Below, piece after piece: positions 1 through 13,000 of a stretch of DNA of 64,000 bases; the first letter of the stretch is position 1, and each line of letters starts with the position of its first letter. Made by a program: the position numbers and the translations under genes. Below the pieces are notes generated by a model. That model saw only the letters and a list, made by a program, of their open reading frames with translations. It made no database searches and was not told where the DNA came from. This stretch comes from Balanoglossus misakiensis (taxonomy: Eukaryota > Hemichordata), in assembly GCA_040954595.2 (NCBI GenBank), contig CM082581.2, forward strand, positions 5,580,001 to 5,644,000. The letters are read 5' to 3'.

Positions 1-3000
1 TAACTCCGGGAAATCGAGAGTCCGAAGGCATTGTGGGATAGGACAGCAAAACTCGGCCGGGGAGGAGATTATGTTGCGCTGCACGCGGTGCTAACGTATG
101 AATTCATTTGCAATAACTTAACCAGTAATGAATTCATCAATTACCGAACAGCGAAGTTTGAAATGCGATTATGGATCTGTTTAGGAAGCCGCGATGTGAC
201 CCAATTCGATACTCATATAAAAACTGAGGCAAATATCTGAGGAGGAAATCACCCATAGAAATGCTTCAAATATGACTAATGAAAAACGCATTCGGTAATC
301 GAACAACTTGCCGTAATGTGACATGTCTCTTTATCCTGAAACGCTACTTATCCTTTTTTCATAAACTTTCTTCATTTCCTTATGTAGATGTCACCTTTCC
401 GATGGCTGCCTCCGTTCTCCTAATTAAACCACGCGGTTCTTTCGGGTCGATCACTTGCAATTTCCGGGCCTAACGACGATGATCAGTGAACTCGGATATT
501 ACATACATGTACATCGGTGTTGAGTAACTCTATCCACTTTTTGATTCACACTTGACCGGTGTCGGAGCATCCATTTTACACGTCTGAAATAATCTACTTC
601 CAAATCACTGCTTTAAGTGACACATCGAAGTCTGTTACTAGTAAAATGTCTATGAGCGCAAATCAAGCAGCCTGTTTACTGGTATATTTCATTTTACAGG
701 AAAAGATATTTCCATAAAATATTAAACGTCATCTTCATTGTTAATATTGCTATAGTATGTTCCGTTACCAAATTTACACTGAGTTTAAAGTGGTCTACGT
801 TTGGGTTAAGATTGAAACACTCCTCGTAAGAACATGCATCTATATCTGCCCTTTTAAGTATCGAAACTCACATTTATGACAAATCACAATAGAATATTAC
901 TTGCACATTTATCCCATCACAGTAGTTTTCATAGTGTCGTGAAGAGATTTTGATACAGACCATGTACATTATGTCATCTCCTATAACCTTACAACATGAA
1001 TAACGAACACGTGTTGAAATCGCGCGGGATAAGTTAGCGATAATGCCATACTGTGAACGGGCACTGGTACAATAGGCTTGCCTTACATCATCCGTCTATA
1101 CGAATGTCAACGTGTGCATTTCGATCTGTTCATTCCGAACTGAAATATACCGGTAAGCTTTTGCATTCGCCGCAGTCAAAACTACGTACGCAAAACTGCT
1201 TGCCAGCATACCAGCGTATCCTAGGAAACTACACTTAAATCTTATAGTAGTGGCATTTAGCAAATTGCCCTGAAGGCCCTGTGTTGAAGTAATTACAAGA
1301 AAAGTATTGTAATAACCCTTTATGGCTTCAAGACTTGACCTTGCGACCTTTCTGATTCGGAAAAATAAATGGACTTGTATTAAACGTAACGGAGATAAGC
1401 TGGCTACCGAGTGAAACCTTTGCATTGCTAATCCCGGGGTCGTATATGGCCACACATCAAAAGCAAAGAAAGATGTTTTTTCCCGAAATTGACAGGCGAA
1501 ATGCTTTGTGTATACGAGATCCCGAACCGGGGTCCCTCGTGGTATGCAAATTAGTTTGTTCAACGCATTGTAAGAGCTACTACATACCGTTGAATTACAA
1601 AATACAATAGCATTAACTCTATCAAAACAAACATTTGTTCGCCAAATATCATTAGCTATACTTATGCATGTATTAATCTACGGAACGATGCATTATGCAA
1701 TACTATGTACATAAACCGTGTCCTTTGTGGTGATTTAGACCATTTGCTGCCCATGTGCAGGTACCGGGTCACTGACTTCCGAAAAACCATGACACGGGTA
1801 GCCATCGTTAATATTTCGCCTTCGTGTTTTATAACCTCAATAAACTCCCCTTGTTTCGTGGGATCGGATGAGGTTCAATAAACATTCCATTATAGTTATG
1901 TCAGTTATAAGTGGCAGAGGTTTTTTATCTGGCACATTGTATATGCTAGATGCATCGGAGTAACAAACTTGGCTTTATCAAATGCGTAATAGCTAATTTG
2001 CTATGGGTATGGTTGTCACAGGTTTGCACAGTCACATACATCATCCCCGTTTACTTGTTTATGAAACATTTTGACCCCGGAGAGAGTTATATGTCAATTC
2101 CACGAGGTGAATCCCATTTCCAATTATTTATGCCGCGTAGAACCCTGACCATCTGACTGTTACAGTTGTTGATGCGACCAGAAGTCAAACATTCAATAAT
2201 ATAAAACTGAAGAGACAATATCAGTACTGAAGTAAAAACAAACAATGAAATCCACCAATTGGATTCGTACCAGTGAGCTAAAGGGATTGGAGTCAATATT
2301 TTTGCAAGGCAGTATACGAGAGAACTGAGATGTACATCTTAATCATGACAGTGGTGTCGGCTACTTTAAATCATCTCGTACATTTTGTATTTAGGTTTCT
2401 TTCGTATGTAAACATTTTTGTTTGCAATAACTGGAGTGATATTCCCCATAAAGTCAATTATCTTTCCTTCTTTCATTCATTATTTCTTTTTGTCTTTCAA
2501 AAACACTCGGTTTTCTTCCGGCAAGCTCGTTCGTCCGTCACTGTAAGAAATTTACGCCCAGTACGTGACACCACGTACACGTTCGAAGGTCTGTACGCTG
2601 CGACAATTCTTGGGATTTCTGTATTGCTCAACCGTGGCAGGGTAATTATTATTTTTTTCCAGAACATAAGTTAAAATTGACATACCTTTTTGGACTCTAA
2701 TTCAGGCCCTAATTGAAAACACAAGTCGCGCTAATAATTTACACACACTTACAAGAGCCATTTTGACGCATCGCTGCCAATTCCCATCAAATTATCACGA
2801 TCGAATTTCCCACGGCCGTGCCTTCGTATAAAGTTCGTTTCAATCAATTTCATATTAATACAATCAATACGGCTGAGTAGATATCGGATGGGCATGTAAG
2901 CGGGATTCATGGATTTTGAAGATCACAAGGGCTTAGGGGGAGGACATGGTGGTAAGACCTCTGAATCTGTTCTTTACTGGCATTAGGGGGCCTTAAAATT

Positions 3001-4454
3001 TAGAGAGAGGTGACGTACGGATACTAAAGCAAAACGCAATCATCAATTGCCGCTGTGGTAAGTGGAGCAGTGAGCAATCGCAATATCCTGTTTTAATGCG
3101 AACCGAGGCAAATTTATTGATGATGTCAATGCATCCGGCAGAATAACTCACGGCGAATTAGCGGTTCAGCTGAAAACAACACAAACACCATTCATGGCTA
3201 AGTGATTTTACAGTTCCCATTAACCATCAATCCTGGGGTGGTAACCTTGGCGCGTTCAAACGCGCGCGCGCATGCAGCCATCGAGATTTACAGTATACTG
3301 CCTTTGATTGATATATCGCTTAAAAAGCAACTATGGGATTTTTTAATTGCGTTCCTTTACCCTCCATACATGTACATGGAAGTGGTTAGCTAGTCATCTT
3401 AGCACATTAATCCGCTGTCTGACACGTGATTGAACAAATTCAACACATTTACATTGTATGATACCCAATTCTGACATCTACATTCATTATATGTACAAGC
3501 TATCATCGCTTACTAGTATATTAGACAACGGATTAAATACCATGTTGAAGAAACGGCACTCTCTTATGAGTTTTCTTTATTTAGGGTCAACTTATAGTAG
3601 TTCTTTACAACACTCGGAACTGGTCAGCGCTCCTTCTAGTTATTTACGTGTCCAGTGCGACTGAGCTTCCAATGTTTACAAACATAAATGTTAAGTCGAC
3701 CCTTCAATCTTAGCGTTGTTTTAGTTAATCACAAGTCATGCAGTTATACCTATCTGCAAGTTTTGGGATGTTATGTACAGTGATAGATAATCACGCGGGC
3801 ATGCACTGATTTTCAAACATGTTTACAGTGCAAAATAATAGTGTTGAGAATGTTACTCATTTAGCAATCTCCCTCAACGATTTCCAACAATGAACATTGA
3901 TGAGTTGTACGATACGGTAACGGTAACTTTGCATAACCACTTATTACGGGATTAGCAATTACGGTGATTAACCGGTCATCGTGCACGAGACAAGAGTATC
4001 GTTAATTGCGCGCGATAATTGACTAAAATTATAATTGCCCATTGTGGGCACAAATGAGGTCAGCGTGTGCCGCGGGCATTCTTTATACAAGTGACTTGTC
4101 AAGTGACATTGGTATAGAACTCGCGGGCTCAATTCATGCAAACAGGGACTCACAGATTCTTGTAGACATGGCTAACCTTTGTTTCAATGTTAGCACATGC
4201 ACGGTAAGCTATGAAATGGTGGCCCTATATCTCGAGGGTCTACGTTAATGGCTAATGCCAACAAACACTAGCAGTCTTTACAAAATAGCGGATAACTTAG
4301 CCATGCACAAGTGGATAATCCGTTTTGAAATGCAGGCAAATCGCCGGTCGTAAACATAGCGGTATGGCCTGTCATTGACCAAAGCTACTTAGTACACACT
4401 TACAAAGAAAAGTATTGTCGTCAGAAACAATGAGACTTGTCTGTGGTTTTATTC
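1..4454. other. Non-coding stretch, no gene seen
   Basis: I see no supported gene on either strand. The ORFs present are short, lack protein-like composition and are not flanked by matching splice sites. A short alternating CG/GC run lies near 3260-3275. Scattered ACATGT palindromes occur, as elsewhere in the window. Confidence 0.6.
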
Positions 4455-4515
4455 ACATGAGAGCTTAGCTTGAGCCAAGCCTGGTAGCAATAAGCTACGC
4501 GGCTCACTCTCATGT
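4455..4515. repeat. Imperfect palindrome (61 nt)
   Basis: The arms ACATGAGAG (4455-4463) and CTCTCATGT (4507-4515) are perfect reverse complements. An inner GAGCC/GGCTC pair extends the fold and leaves a loop of about 25 nt. It could be a small foldback or a chance palindrome. No coding frame or flanking target duplication was recognised. Confidence 0.45.
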
Positions 4516-7500
4516 AAAGGGCACTCTAGGTATGGGCATGCAATTCTTCTAATCGAGAGAGTTTCTCGAGAGTTTGGCAAACACACGCCCCGGGTCTTCA
4601 TAATTAACAACACGGTCTATGAAGGGAAAACTACAGCTTCGCTTGCTTGCCCGGGGAACCGGATATGTTTTACAATTCAACACGATTAAGTGAAGCACTT
4701 GGAAACAATTACAGAGTTCGCTTCAGACAGGCTTTTCCGGATTGCACCGGGTCCCTTTTTTGTACTCTGTACCCTCTGGTCAGTCATGGCAACTGTTCGT
4801 CGTTTGCAAGACGAGGTTCTGAATGACTTGCGCGAAGGAGATAGGCTTACGAAAAAAACACTGTAAATAAACCGTACTTACCTCAGTAACACTTGACTCT
4901 CAGAAGTCCAAAAATAATTCCAAAGTCGTCGTCACGGCTGTCACTTGTCTGTAAAGCACACCAAACGAGAATCGGTCAGTATCTTACGTTACTGGCACGT
5001 ATTATATCGCGTTTCGAATTTCTGAAGTTATTTGCGATCAAAAAGGAACGTAATTGCTTTGAGAGGTCGACTGGGATGCCGTTATAAATCTCAAATTGTC
5101 AATTATAACGCCGGAGTTCGGCCAAGACGGTTCCGAGCATTGCAGTTCGATGTCCTTTTTTGGTTGAGGAGGAATTCAGAATCGATACACCGGTATTGTT
5201 CCCAGCAATATACAAAGAAAACAAACAATTGAGTAGTTGAGATTGTTCGCGGCGTAATCCCTACATTGACTTGACTATTGTTTTCGTTGATTCAATTATT
5301 TATAATAAGCGCGCATTTATTTTTTTGTGGGTCTGTCGGTCTATTGTTTATCAATAAAGCAGCATGTACAACGAAGGAATAAAAAGAACACCCAAAAAGA
5401 AACGATTTTTTTTCTCGTAAGTACAAACCGCGCTTTATACAACATTCTCAATATTAGGCCAAACGCAAGTTCCTTCACAGTCTTGTTTATATTACGATTT
5501 TCGGGATCATTTATACTTACCTTAAGTAATTACATGTAATTTATGTTAAATTATCTAATTATGTTAAATTATTTATGTTAAATTATCTAATCGTGGCTTC
5601 CTGAATGTGATTATGGCTGTCACAATAGCAATGGCAAATACGAGCGTTATATTCAGCCAGTCGGTGACGTCATTATTGCTATACAATGTACAATGCAGAT
5701 GGCTTCTGAGCGCTAATAAGTCGTGGAAGTGAAAGTGTGGTGTGGTCTGACGTCACCTACTATCATGGAACTTGCTATGCGTTGCAACTTATTCACGGAA
5801 AGTGACATCGGACGCAAATGAAACATTGCAGAATCATTGTTCTGGTGTTTAAGCAGTAAGATTTGGCCAAATTTCTTATTTAACGAGGTATGTACTAGAA
5901 GAGTCGAAGGGTTGTGTCTCACGGTACTATTGCCCGTAATTAAAGGCACGTAAGCTGTAACTTTTGGGATAATTTTCATAATTTTTGTTTACCACTGCAC
6001 TACCATTAGTCCAAGCAGATGAAGGCAGTGAACTATACACAAGCATTATAAACCCTAAATATGAGTGCAATATGCAAGTTTTAACCAGATAAATAATAAA
6101 GCTTTGCCGCAAGCGATTATGGCCGCCACCGTGAGAAAATGCAAGAAACAATGAATGTTGCATTTCCGGTTGTGAAACTTCATAAACAAAACATGATCTC
6201 ATCCACTTGAGCTCATGGAAGTAAATGTACACCACTGTGACATCAGATTTTAATTTTTCATTGCAATATTGCACTTTTTTAAAAATTTCAGGAATTTTCG
6301 TTTTTCTTTAATTTTTGGCCATTTTGTCATAAATAAGTGTTGAGCTTGATATATTATCATGAAATAGCATTTAATAGATATAATTAAAAGCATATATGAG
6401 ATTATTTAAAACATTGATTTTTTATCCAGTTGCAGCTTATGTGCCTTTAAAGAGATTTGAACGCGGAGATCGTTTCATTAAGTACCGCCGTGGCACCCAA
6501 AATGATTTGAGAACTCACACTTACAAAAGAGACTCTAAAATCGACAATTGAAGGAAATGGCACAACTCGTACATGTAAGTTGAAGTCGTGACGACATGAC
6601 GTATTAGATCACTTGACTTTGAAGTTCAGGAATCACCCGGATGCACCTGTGCAGATGGTGGGAACCACCGCTGGGGCTATACAGACTATATGCATCCCAA
6701 TTGTATGCTATCCCTCGAACTTTCGTTTACAACTTTGACCTCGGACGAGTGATGTATCCATCAGCGAAGGGATGGCATGAACTCTCGGCATCTTGCACTT
6801 GACCATGGACCCATCTGTCAAACTCCAGATGTGGCTTTGGCCCTACATCACTACACCCGGGCGAAAGGCCACGATATCCAATCCATTGATCACGGCAAAC
6901 CCTTCATTGCATTCCCGCAGCTGGCTTCATGCATGCATATTACGTAACTGTAGTCAACACTTTGCTCAATTCGCGGTGTAGCTATAAACCGCTAATTAGA
7001 CTATGTGTACAGTTAATACGGATAGAAATGCAAAGAGTCAACTCAGACGAAGAATGCTCTTTTCAAGACTATTGTATTCCAAGACGAGAAGAATAAAAGT
7101 AAATCGTCTGATAAGCAGACGAAAGCTTCCGGCCCAAAATAGTTCATTCATGTATGGCCCTATTTATCATAGCAATCACGGCTGACACATGTGTTCAAGG
7201 ATAGCCAAGTAACCCCAAAAACGTGTGTGATAAATACTATCCCTGTTTTCATAGAGTCGGAAACGCCTTGTCTACGATACAAAGTAACATCTGCCAGACG
7301 ATATATTCATCATACACATTTCAGCGAATTACCCAGTCCTGATCAGAGAAATGGTTACCCTCTAGCGATGAGCCGTTGTTGTTATTCTAACACAATTACA
7401 AAATGCTCAAAATACACAGCTTACATGTATTTCGCAAACAACTTTACCGTTAATATGACGATGTCGGTGACGGCGCGTTTTGTGTGCCTTGGATGCAGAG

Positions 7501-8937
7501 AACTGAGCAATAGGACGGTATACCGATGGCTGGATTACGCTTGCTTGTGAAATCAGGGACCGAGATGCGCGCGATGCAAATATGTGTCTGTCTTCCCTGT
7601 CTGCTGATTTGCTGGTGTTTTCTTTGGCAACCTGTCACGTCCTTCTGTTTGTCACATCTGCATCGTCGCTTCGTTACGTCATAGGTTCCTGCTCAGACTG
7701 AGTTGCATAAATGAATAATTAATCAAAGACCCTATGCAGTCTGTGCAAAGCTCCGCGGTTCTGACAATGGCGTTATTCAAACCTATAATTTAGTGCCATC
7801 CACCGTGTCTGTTTGAAAGCCCTTTCCTGAAGTGGAACAAACGTAAGCCATGTCCCATGCTGCGCTGAACACCCATAGACCCCCACTCTGAAAAAGTCAT
7901 TGTCGACGACACGGTGCCCGCTGGGTCAATAGATTAAGTGAACATTTGATGAAATCATGGTAGAACGATTTCTGCATTTTTTCCTGATAATCTGGTGGTA
8001 TATTGGAGCGAACGAACAATCATTGCTATGCATTATGTCTCGATGCAAAATCAATTTGTCACACATCACACTCACGACACGTGACGCGATAATCTCGTCA
8101 CAAACCAGGTGACAGCCATGGCCGATAGGATAGCCTATAGGCCCCGAGTCTGAGTCCGGTTCGACGTGTATAGCTCCTGTATTGAGAAGTCTTAAAAGTT
8201 TCTAAACTTCCAAAACTCCAAGATAAATGAGCGAGCAATGTTTGTACTGTCTAAGATTTGTTTTCTTAAATAAACGAAAATTGAAACACAATATTATACG
8301 TTCTTGCTATAAACCCTAAATGCGTTGAAACCACCGAAGTTCGGTTATTTGCTCACAGTTCGGTCAGTAGAGGGATGTGAGAATTCCTGTTGTTTAACTT
8401 AGGCCTAAGGCTGACGGCCAGACTCAAATTCCATCGTCAACACTATTTAAACATTGAACGAAGTTTATGAGCAGACATAACACGTATCGACAAGTATTGA
8501 CAAGACAAGAGGCTCAAGTAAATGCATGAAAACATTCGAAAGAAGTACGGCTACCGTCGCTTTTAATAATACATAAATATTGGTCATTTTGCTTTCCGCT
8601 ATGCATTTTGGGGCATTCAGAGTTTCGGGCGTCATGGCTGAGGGACTTGAGGTTAAGTTACTGGAGTGATACTCGGAATAGAATGTGTGGATGTTACAGT
8701 ACATCAGACGTTTCAGATTTACACTTGTCTCCTTGGTTTTGATCCTTGCAACCTGTGACAAGTGTCAATATTCCTCTCATTTGTGAAACGGAGCGTCAAA
8801 CACAGATGTTGTTGGATTTGTGATGGCGTTCACTTAACGATCTATCCCGGGGTCTATTCAAACTCATCCAGGGGGTCTAATTGGTGACGTCAACGCCGAT
8901 AGAATTCGTCTGTAATGACATCAACGGACAACGGCAA
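4516..8937. other. Non-coding stretch, no gene seen
   Basis: No supported coding exon. Apart from the AT-rich tandem repeat at 5541-5590, the sequence looks unique and moderately AT-rich. Confidence 0.6.
5541..5590 (+). repeat. AT-rich tandem repeat, three copies
   Basis: The 18-nt unit TTATGTTAAATTATCTAA occurs at 5541-5558 and 5573-5590. A 14-nt shortened copy at 5559-5572 joins them. This is a simple local duplication. Confidence 0.8.
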
Positions 8938-9011
8938 GAGAAATCATTAGAATTTTAAATCAACCGAAAAGGCCGAGAAATCATTAGAATTTTAAATCAA
9001 CCGAGAAAGCC
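8938..9011 (+). repeat. Direct duplication of a 37-bp unit
   Basis: Units 8938-8974 and 8975-9011 both begin GAGAAATCATTAGAATTTTA and are adjacent head to tail. They differ only near the end, in CCGAAAAGGCC versus CCGAGAAAGCC. This is a recent local tandem duplication of non-coding DNA. Confidence 0.85.
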
Positions 9012-9948
9012 GCTCATTGAACGTATTTTAAAGCGGGTGGACTCGACGGGGAACAAGGTCTCGTGTCAAAGAAAAATCGGTTATCTTTCTGTTGAACTTT
9101 GAAACGATTGTCTGCTCGCGATATTCTGTACATGGCTTTGAGCATCTGCGAATGAGATATTGATATTCGATAGTTAACGGTTGCCCAATAACGATTCGCT
9201 TTGTCATGATTAAGGACAAATAATCTGACAAATGACAGATCGACAGAGAAAAGAAAAAATGTCGTGTATCGTCTGCACACCTGCTAACATTGTAACATGA
9301 GACGTCATCCAATTCTGATCTCAAAATAATGCGAATCTTGATCCAACTGACAGTGTTCGGCATGCAATAAGGGTAAGAGAGTTCGAAGTTTTGGCCCATT
9401 ATTACGCATAACTTACAAAAATGACTGTTTTGTCAGCTCCCCAAAGATGCACAACGTTTCTTTGGGATTTTTATGCGTCAGTATCTGTAGTCCGAGCCAT
9501 TTTCTCTAAGATCCACGAATCAAAAATTTCGCTTGAACCTACTATACGTCCAAAACCCTGCAACGTTGTATTTTTTATACATAAGTTTGGTGTTTTCGTT
9601 TTTCCAAGTTTCATTCTTGACTTATTTTATTCGTTTATCATGATTATGTCTATTTATTCATTTAAGTAAGTAAACCGTCTGTAGAAAGAACATACCAGAC
9701 GTATCAATTAAAGGTCAATACAGATGTACATGTATTAGGAAAATCCTCTGGGATCAAGAATAGATCTTAGTTGAATTACGGTGCTTGTATGACTGCATTA
9801 TGTTATGTCCCCCAAACATCTGCAAAACAAACAAGCCTTGCGCAAAAAGTACAGTACCGGGTTCAACCTGCGATTTTTCAATCACCGACTGTCTGGTCAC
9901 GCCCGGTAACCAATACGAGACAACCCTCAAGTAGCCTTGTCTCCATAG
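9012..9948. other. Non-coding stretch, no gene seen
   Basis: Overlapping short ORFs exist on both strands, but none has recognisable domains or splice context. A small inverted repeat (GAGACAA ... TTGTCTC, about 9917-9942) lies immediately before the larger hairpin at 9949. Confidence 0.55.
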
Positions 9949-10006
9949 TACCCAGTATGTTTTAGATAGACTCCTGTGTGAGGGTCTATCTAAAATACAC
10001 TGGGTA
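9949..10006. repeat. Hairpin-forming inverted repeat (58 nt)
   Basis: The left arm at 9949-9971 (TACCCAGTATGTTTTAGATA...) and the right arm at 9984-10006 are reverse complements at 21 of 23 positions. The loop is 12 nt. The size and near-complete pairing suit either a short miRNA-like hairpin or a tiny foldback element. Expression cannot be judged from sequence. Confidence 0.6.
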
Positions 10007-13000
10007 TGGATACCACTATAACCCTCAACCCAATAGAGTCCAGATCAACGCATATTTATAGCTGTACCTCCAAATCGCATCACATTGTCACTGTACACGC
10101 GTCTAACCTGAAGGAGTTTGGGTCAGACGTATCGGAAGATTGGCTGTATAGAGGTACATGTACGTGCGGCAAACAGTGTACATGTACATGTACTATTAGT
10201 CCCTAAGGCGAGGCGAAGCGGAAACTACAGAAATATGAATTCATACCATGTCGTTTTTTGGTCTTTTGAATTCCTTACTTGAGTATTTTTTGAGCACTGA
10301 TATAAAAAAAATTGATCTTATTAAATTTTATTAACAATGGTGGTTTTAAAATTAAAACCTCAGGCTTCCTCCTACTAGTTTAATTTACCAAATAACGTTC
10401 CTTGTTCTTCTGAACTTTAATTTAGAAGACACCCCCCACCGAGATTTAATAAAACAGCAGTCTTTTCCACAACTCGTGTCTCCATTATATGGGCCGTGGT
10501 TGGAGTGACCCATTTCTTAGTCATCATGAAATTATAGCATTCACTATAAAAAAATAATGACGACCTCTAGAATTCATCTTGATGGACCCATGAGGCCATT
10601 TCATTCTGTTCATATATCTGTGTTTTATTTTAGGACATTTGCCAATGTATCATGGTACGTTAGCTTGGCAATCTTCTGTTAGACGACACAGCAGCGTTTT
10701 TGTGTATTTTCAGTTCTGCATGAAAAGTTAAGTAAATTTCAAAATACATCAATTTCTGTTAATAAAATCTGAAAATAAATGAAATAGTGGAAAGGAGTTG
10801 GCATTATCATAAGGAAACATCGACGAGATATTTGTAAGACTGATGCATTTTTCACCAACACGCACGTATTTCCCAATAATAAATTTTTCACACAGGTTCG
10901 AGAAGCGATGCCAGCCGAGTGAAATTTGGCAAAATCGTCATTTGCTAATGAACGCCTCCAGATCTTGTAGATCCAAAGGTATCTATACTTTTGTCATCAA
11001 TTATTCTCAGAGGGCTTACTCAAATCGTTGGGCTAAATTTTATTTCAGCGATGGACAATTACCGGGTCTATAAACAGTAATCATAACAGATATTTAATCA
11101 AGTTTTAGAGTCGAAACCTTTTCTCTAGTCAAGACGACATTTAGCGTCGTTACCATTCGTCATGCGAGTCACAATGTAGGCGTTACCGTGTCGCAACTAA
11201 ACCGGGCGATCAGTTAACCGACTGGAAAATGACGTCAAACAAGGTTATGAGATCGTAACTGGCATATACGTCTCCGTGCTTCGCCCGATGCATGTGTTGA
11301 TATTGCGATCAGTTGCGGAACGTTCGTGTTTTATTTTCCGCCGCTCCACTCGAAAACGCCTGGGTACACGGAGGCGAAACTCGATCCGGAATTAAAGAAA
11401 AGGGTCAGCTGGAAAATTAACAGAACCAGTCTCAATGCCGTTACTGCTCAATGAGCACGGTCGAATCTGTTTTCCCCAAATATTTGCCTAACATCCACAA
11501 AGCCTCAAGAAAATGCGCGTTACTGAATAATAGTTTTTGTATATTCAAATGGCCTATTACTATACTACAAGTCTGTCAACTAAAATAAACACGTAAATAT
11601 TTGTTATTATATTTTGATCTTCACTGAATGCAAATATGAATTTTCGTTGAATAAATATATATAGGCCTATACATGTATATAGAAAACCTGAAACATCTCT
11701 TAAGACAGTAGAAGCGTTATGTTCAATAAGCTGTGTGTTTTATGGGGATTTGCATCGATTTTTCGAAAAAGTCATTATCGCTGAATCGATTTGCGATTTA
11801 CATTAAGTCCTGCAAATCCCAAACAACTTTAGGCACGTGACTTTCTGTCGGCTTTGTTCAACGTATCACTTTGTAAAATAAGTTATACCCCCAACCTCAA
11901 AATTGTTTTCGGCTGGTTAAGATGGTCAGTCTTTTCAGTTCAAGATTTCCAAATTTCCATAATAGGTCGATCGTTAGGACACGTTTTAAGGACGGACCAA
12001 GAAATTTTGGAGGGGTGTCGACATGAACAGCAGTTGACATATTAAGGTGTCTCTGTCATGCAAGACGTTGTCTTACCAATCTGACCTATAACCGAAACAT
12101 GAAACATGGCACTAGCTCAAAAGAGACTAAATTTGCCATCTTATTAGAAAACGCGATATCCGAAGTACCAGGTAAATTTTGCATAATCTCTAAAGCATTG
12201 CGGTTACCAAATGGTCCCGCGATTCCGTTCCTCTCCATCTATACATGTAACTGCAGCAATGAAAACTGTATATTCTGTGAATAACTGTCTTCGCAGCGAT
12301 ACCCGGGTAATGAATGTGCAAAACGTGCTTTCAGCAACGCCAAAGATCGCTATCAGAACTTCCATAACCAGTTCCCTGGCAAGGTTATCAAAGGATATTA
12401 AACGCCGCTGAGTATTGTGCCGTGTTGATGTTATCACGTAATAACACGCCGATGGCGAGATTAACACGTTCTTTTACGCATTCCAAGCAACCGGGTAAAC
12501 TCCACAAAACGATGTAACTAGGGGAGGAAAGCTATCTTGTTAACATCAACAACATTGATCAGCTGCATCTATGTGCACACTTAACAGCGTTAAATAACAC
12601 GGGCATTTTTTTCTCCCATTTCTTTTAGACTCCAATCTTCGCGTTGATCTCGAGCCATTTATTGGCGCCATGGCAACGGGATGAAATAACTATGTCAACG
12701 CACGGCTCCCACAAATGAAACAATTATCCATAGAGATGGCAATACATGTGGTGTCGCGATTAAGGGACGGCTCCGTTTGAGAATATCGATATGAGAAACC
12801 TTTGCAGGAACTGAATGGCTCCAGATCGGACAGAATTTAATACATGTACTTGATAAAACAGCTGCCATTTGATGAAGGAAGGAATGACATCAAATTGTCT
12901 AGTATTTCGGATCGTTATTACAAGTGACACTTATTTCCAATTTCACGAGCTTAACCCAAATAACTGTTAGTTGACACAAATAACCGATATGTGTTAGTCT

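Noticed and set aside
1096-1563. 155-codon minus-strand ORF
   Set aside because: Composition is not protein-like, it overlaps an unrelated plus-strand ORF, and no domain is seen.
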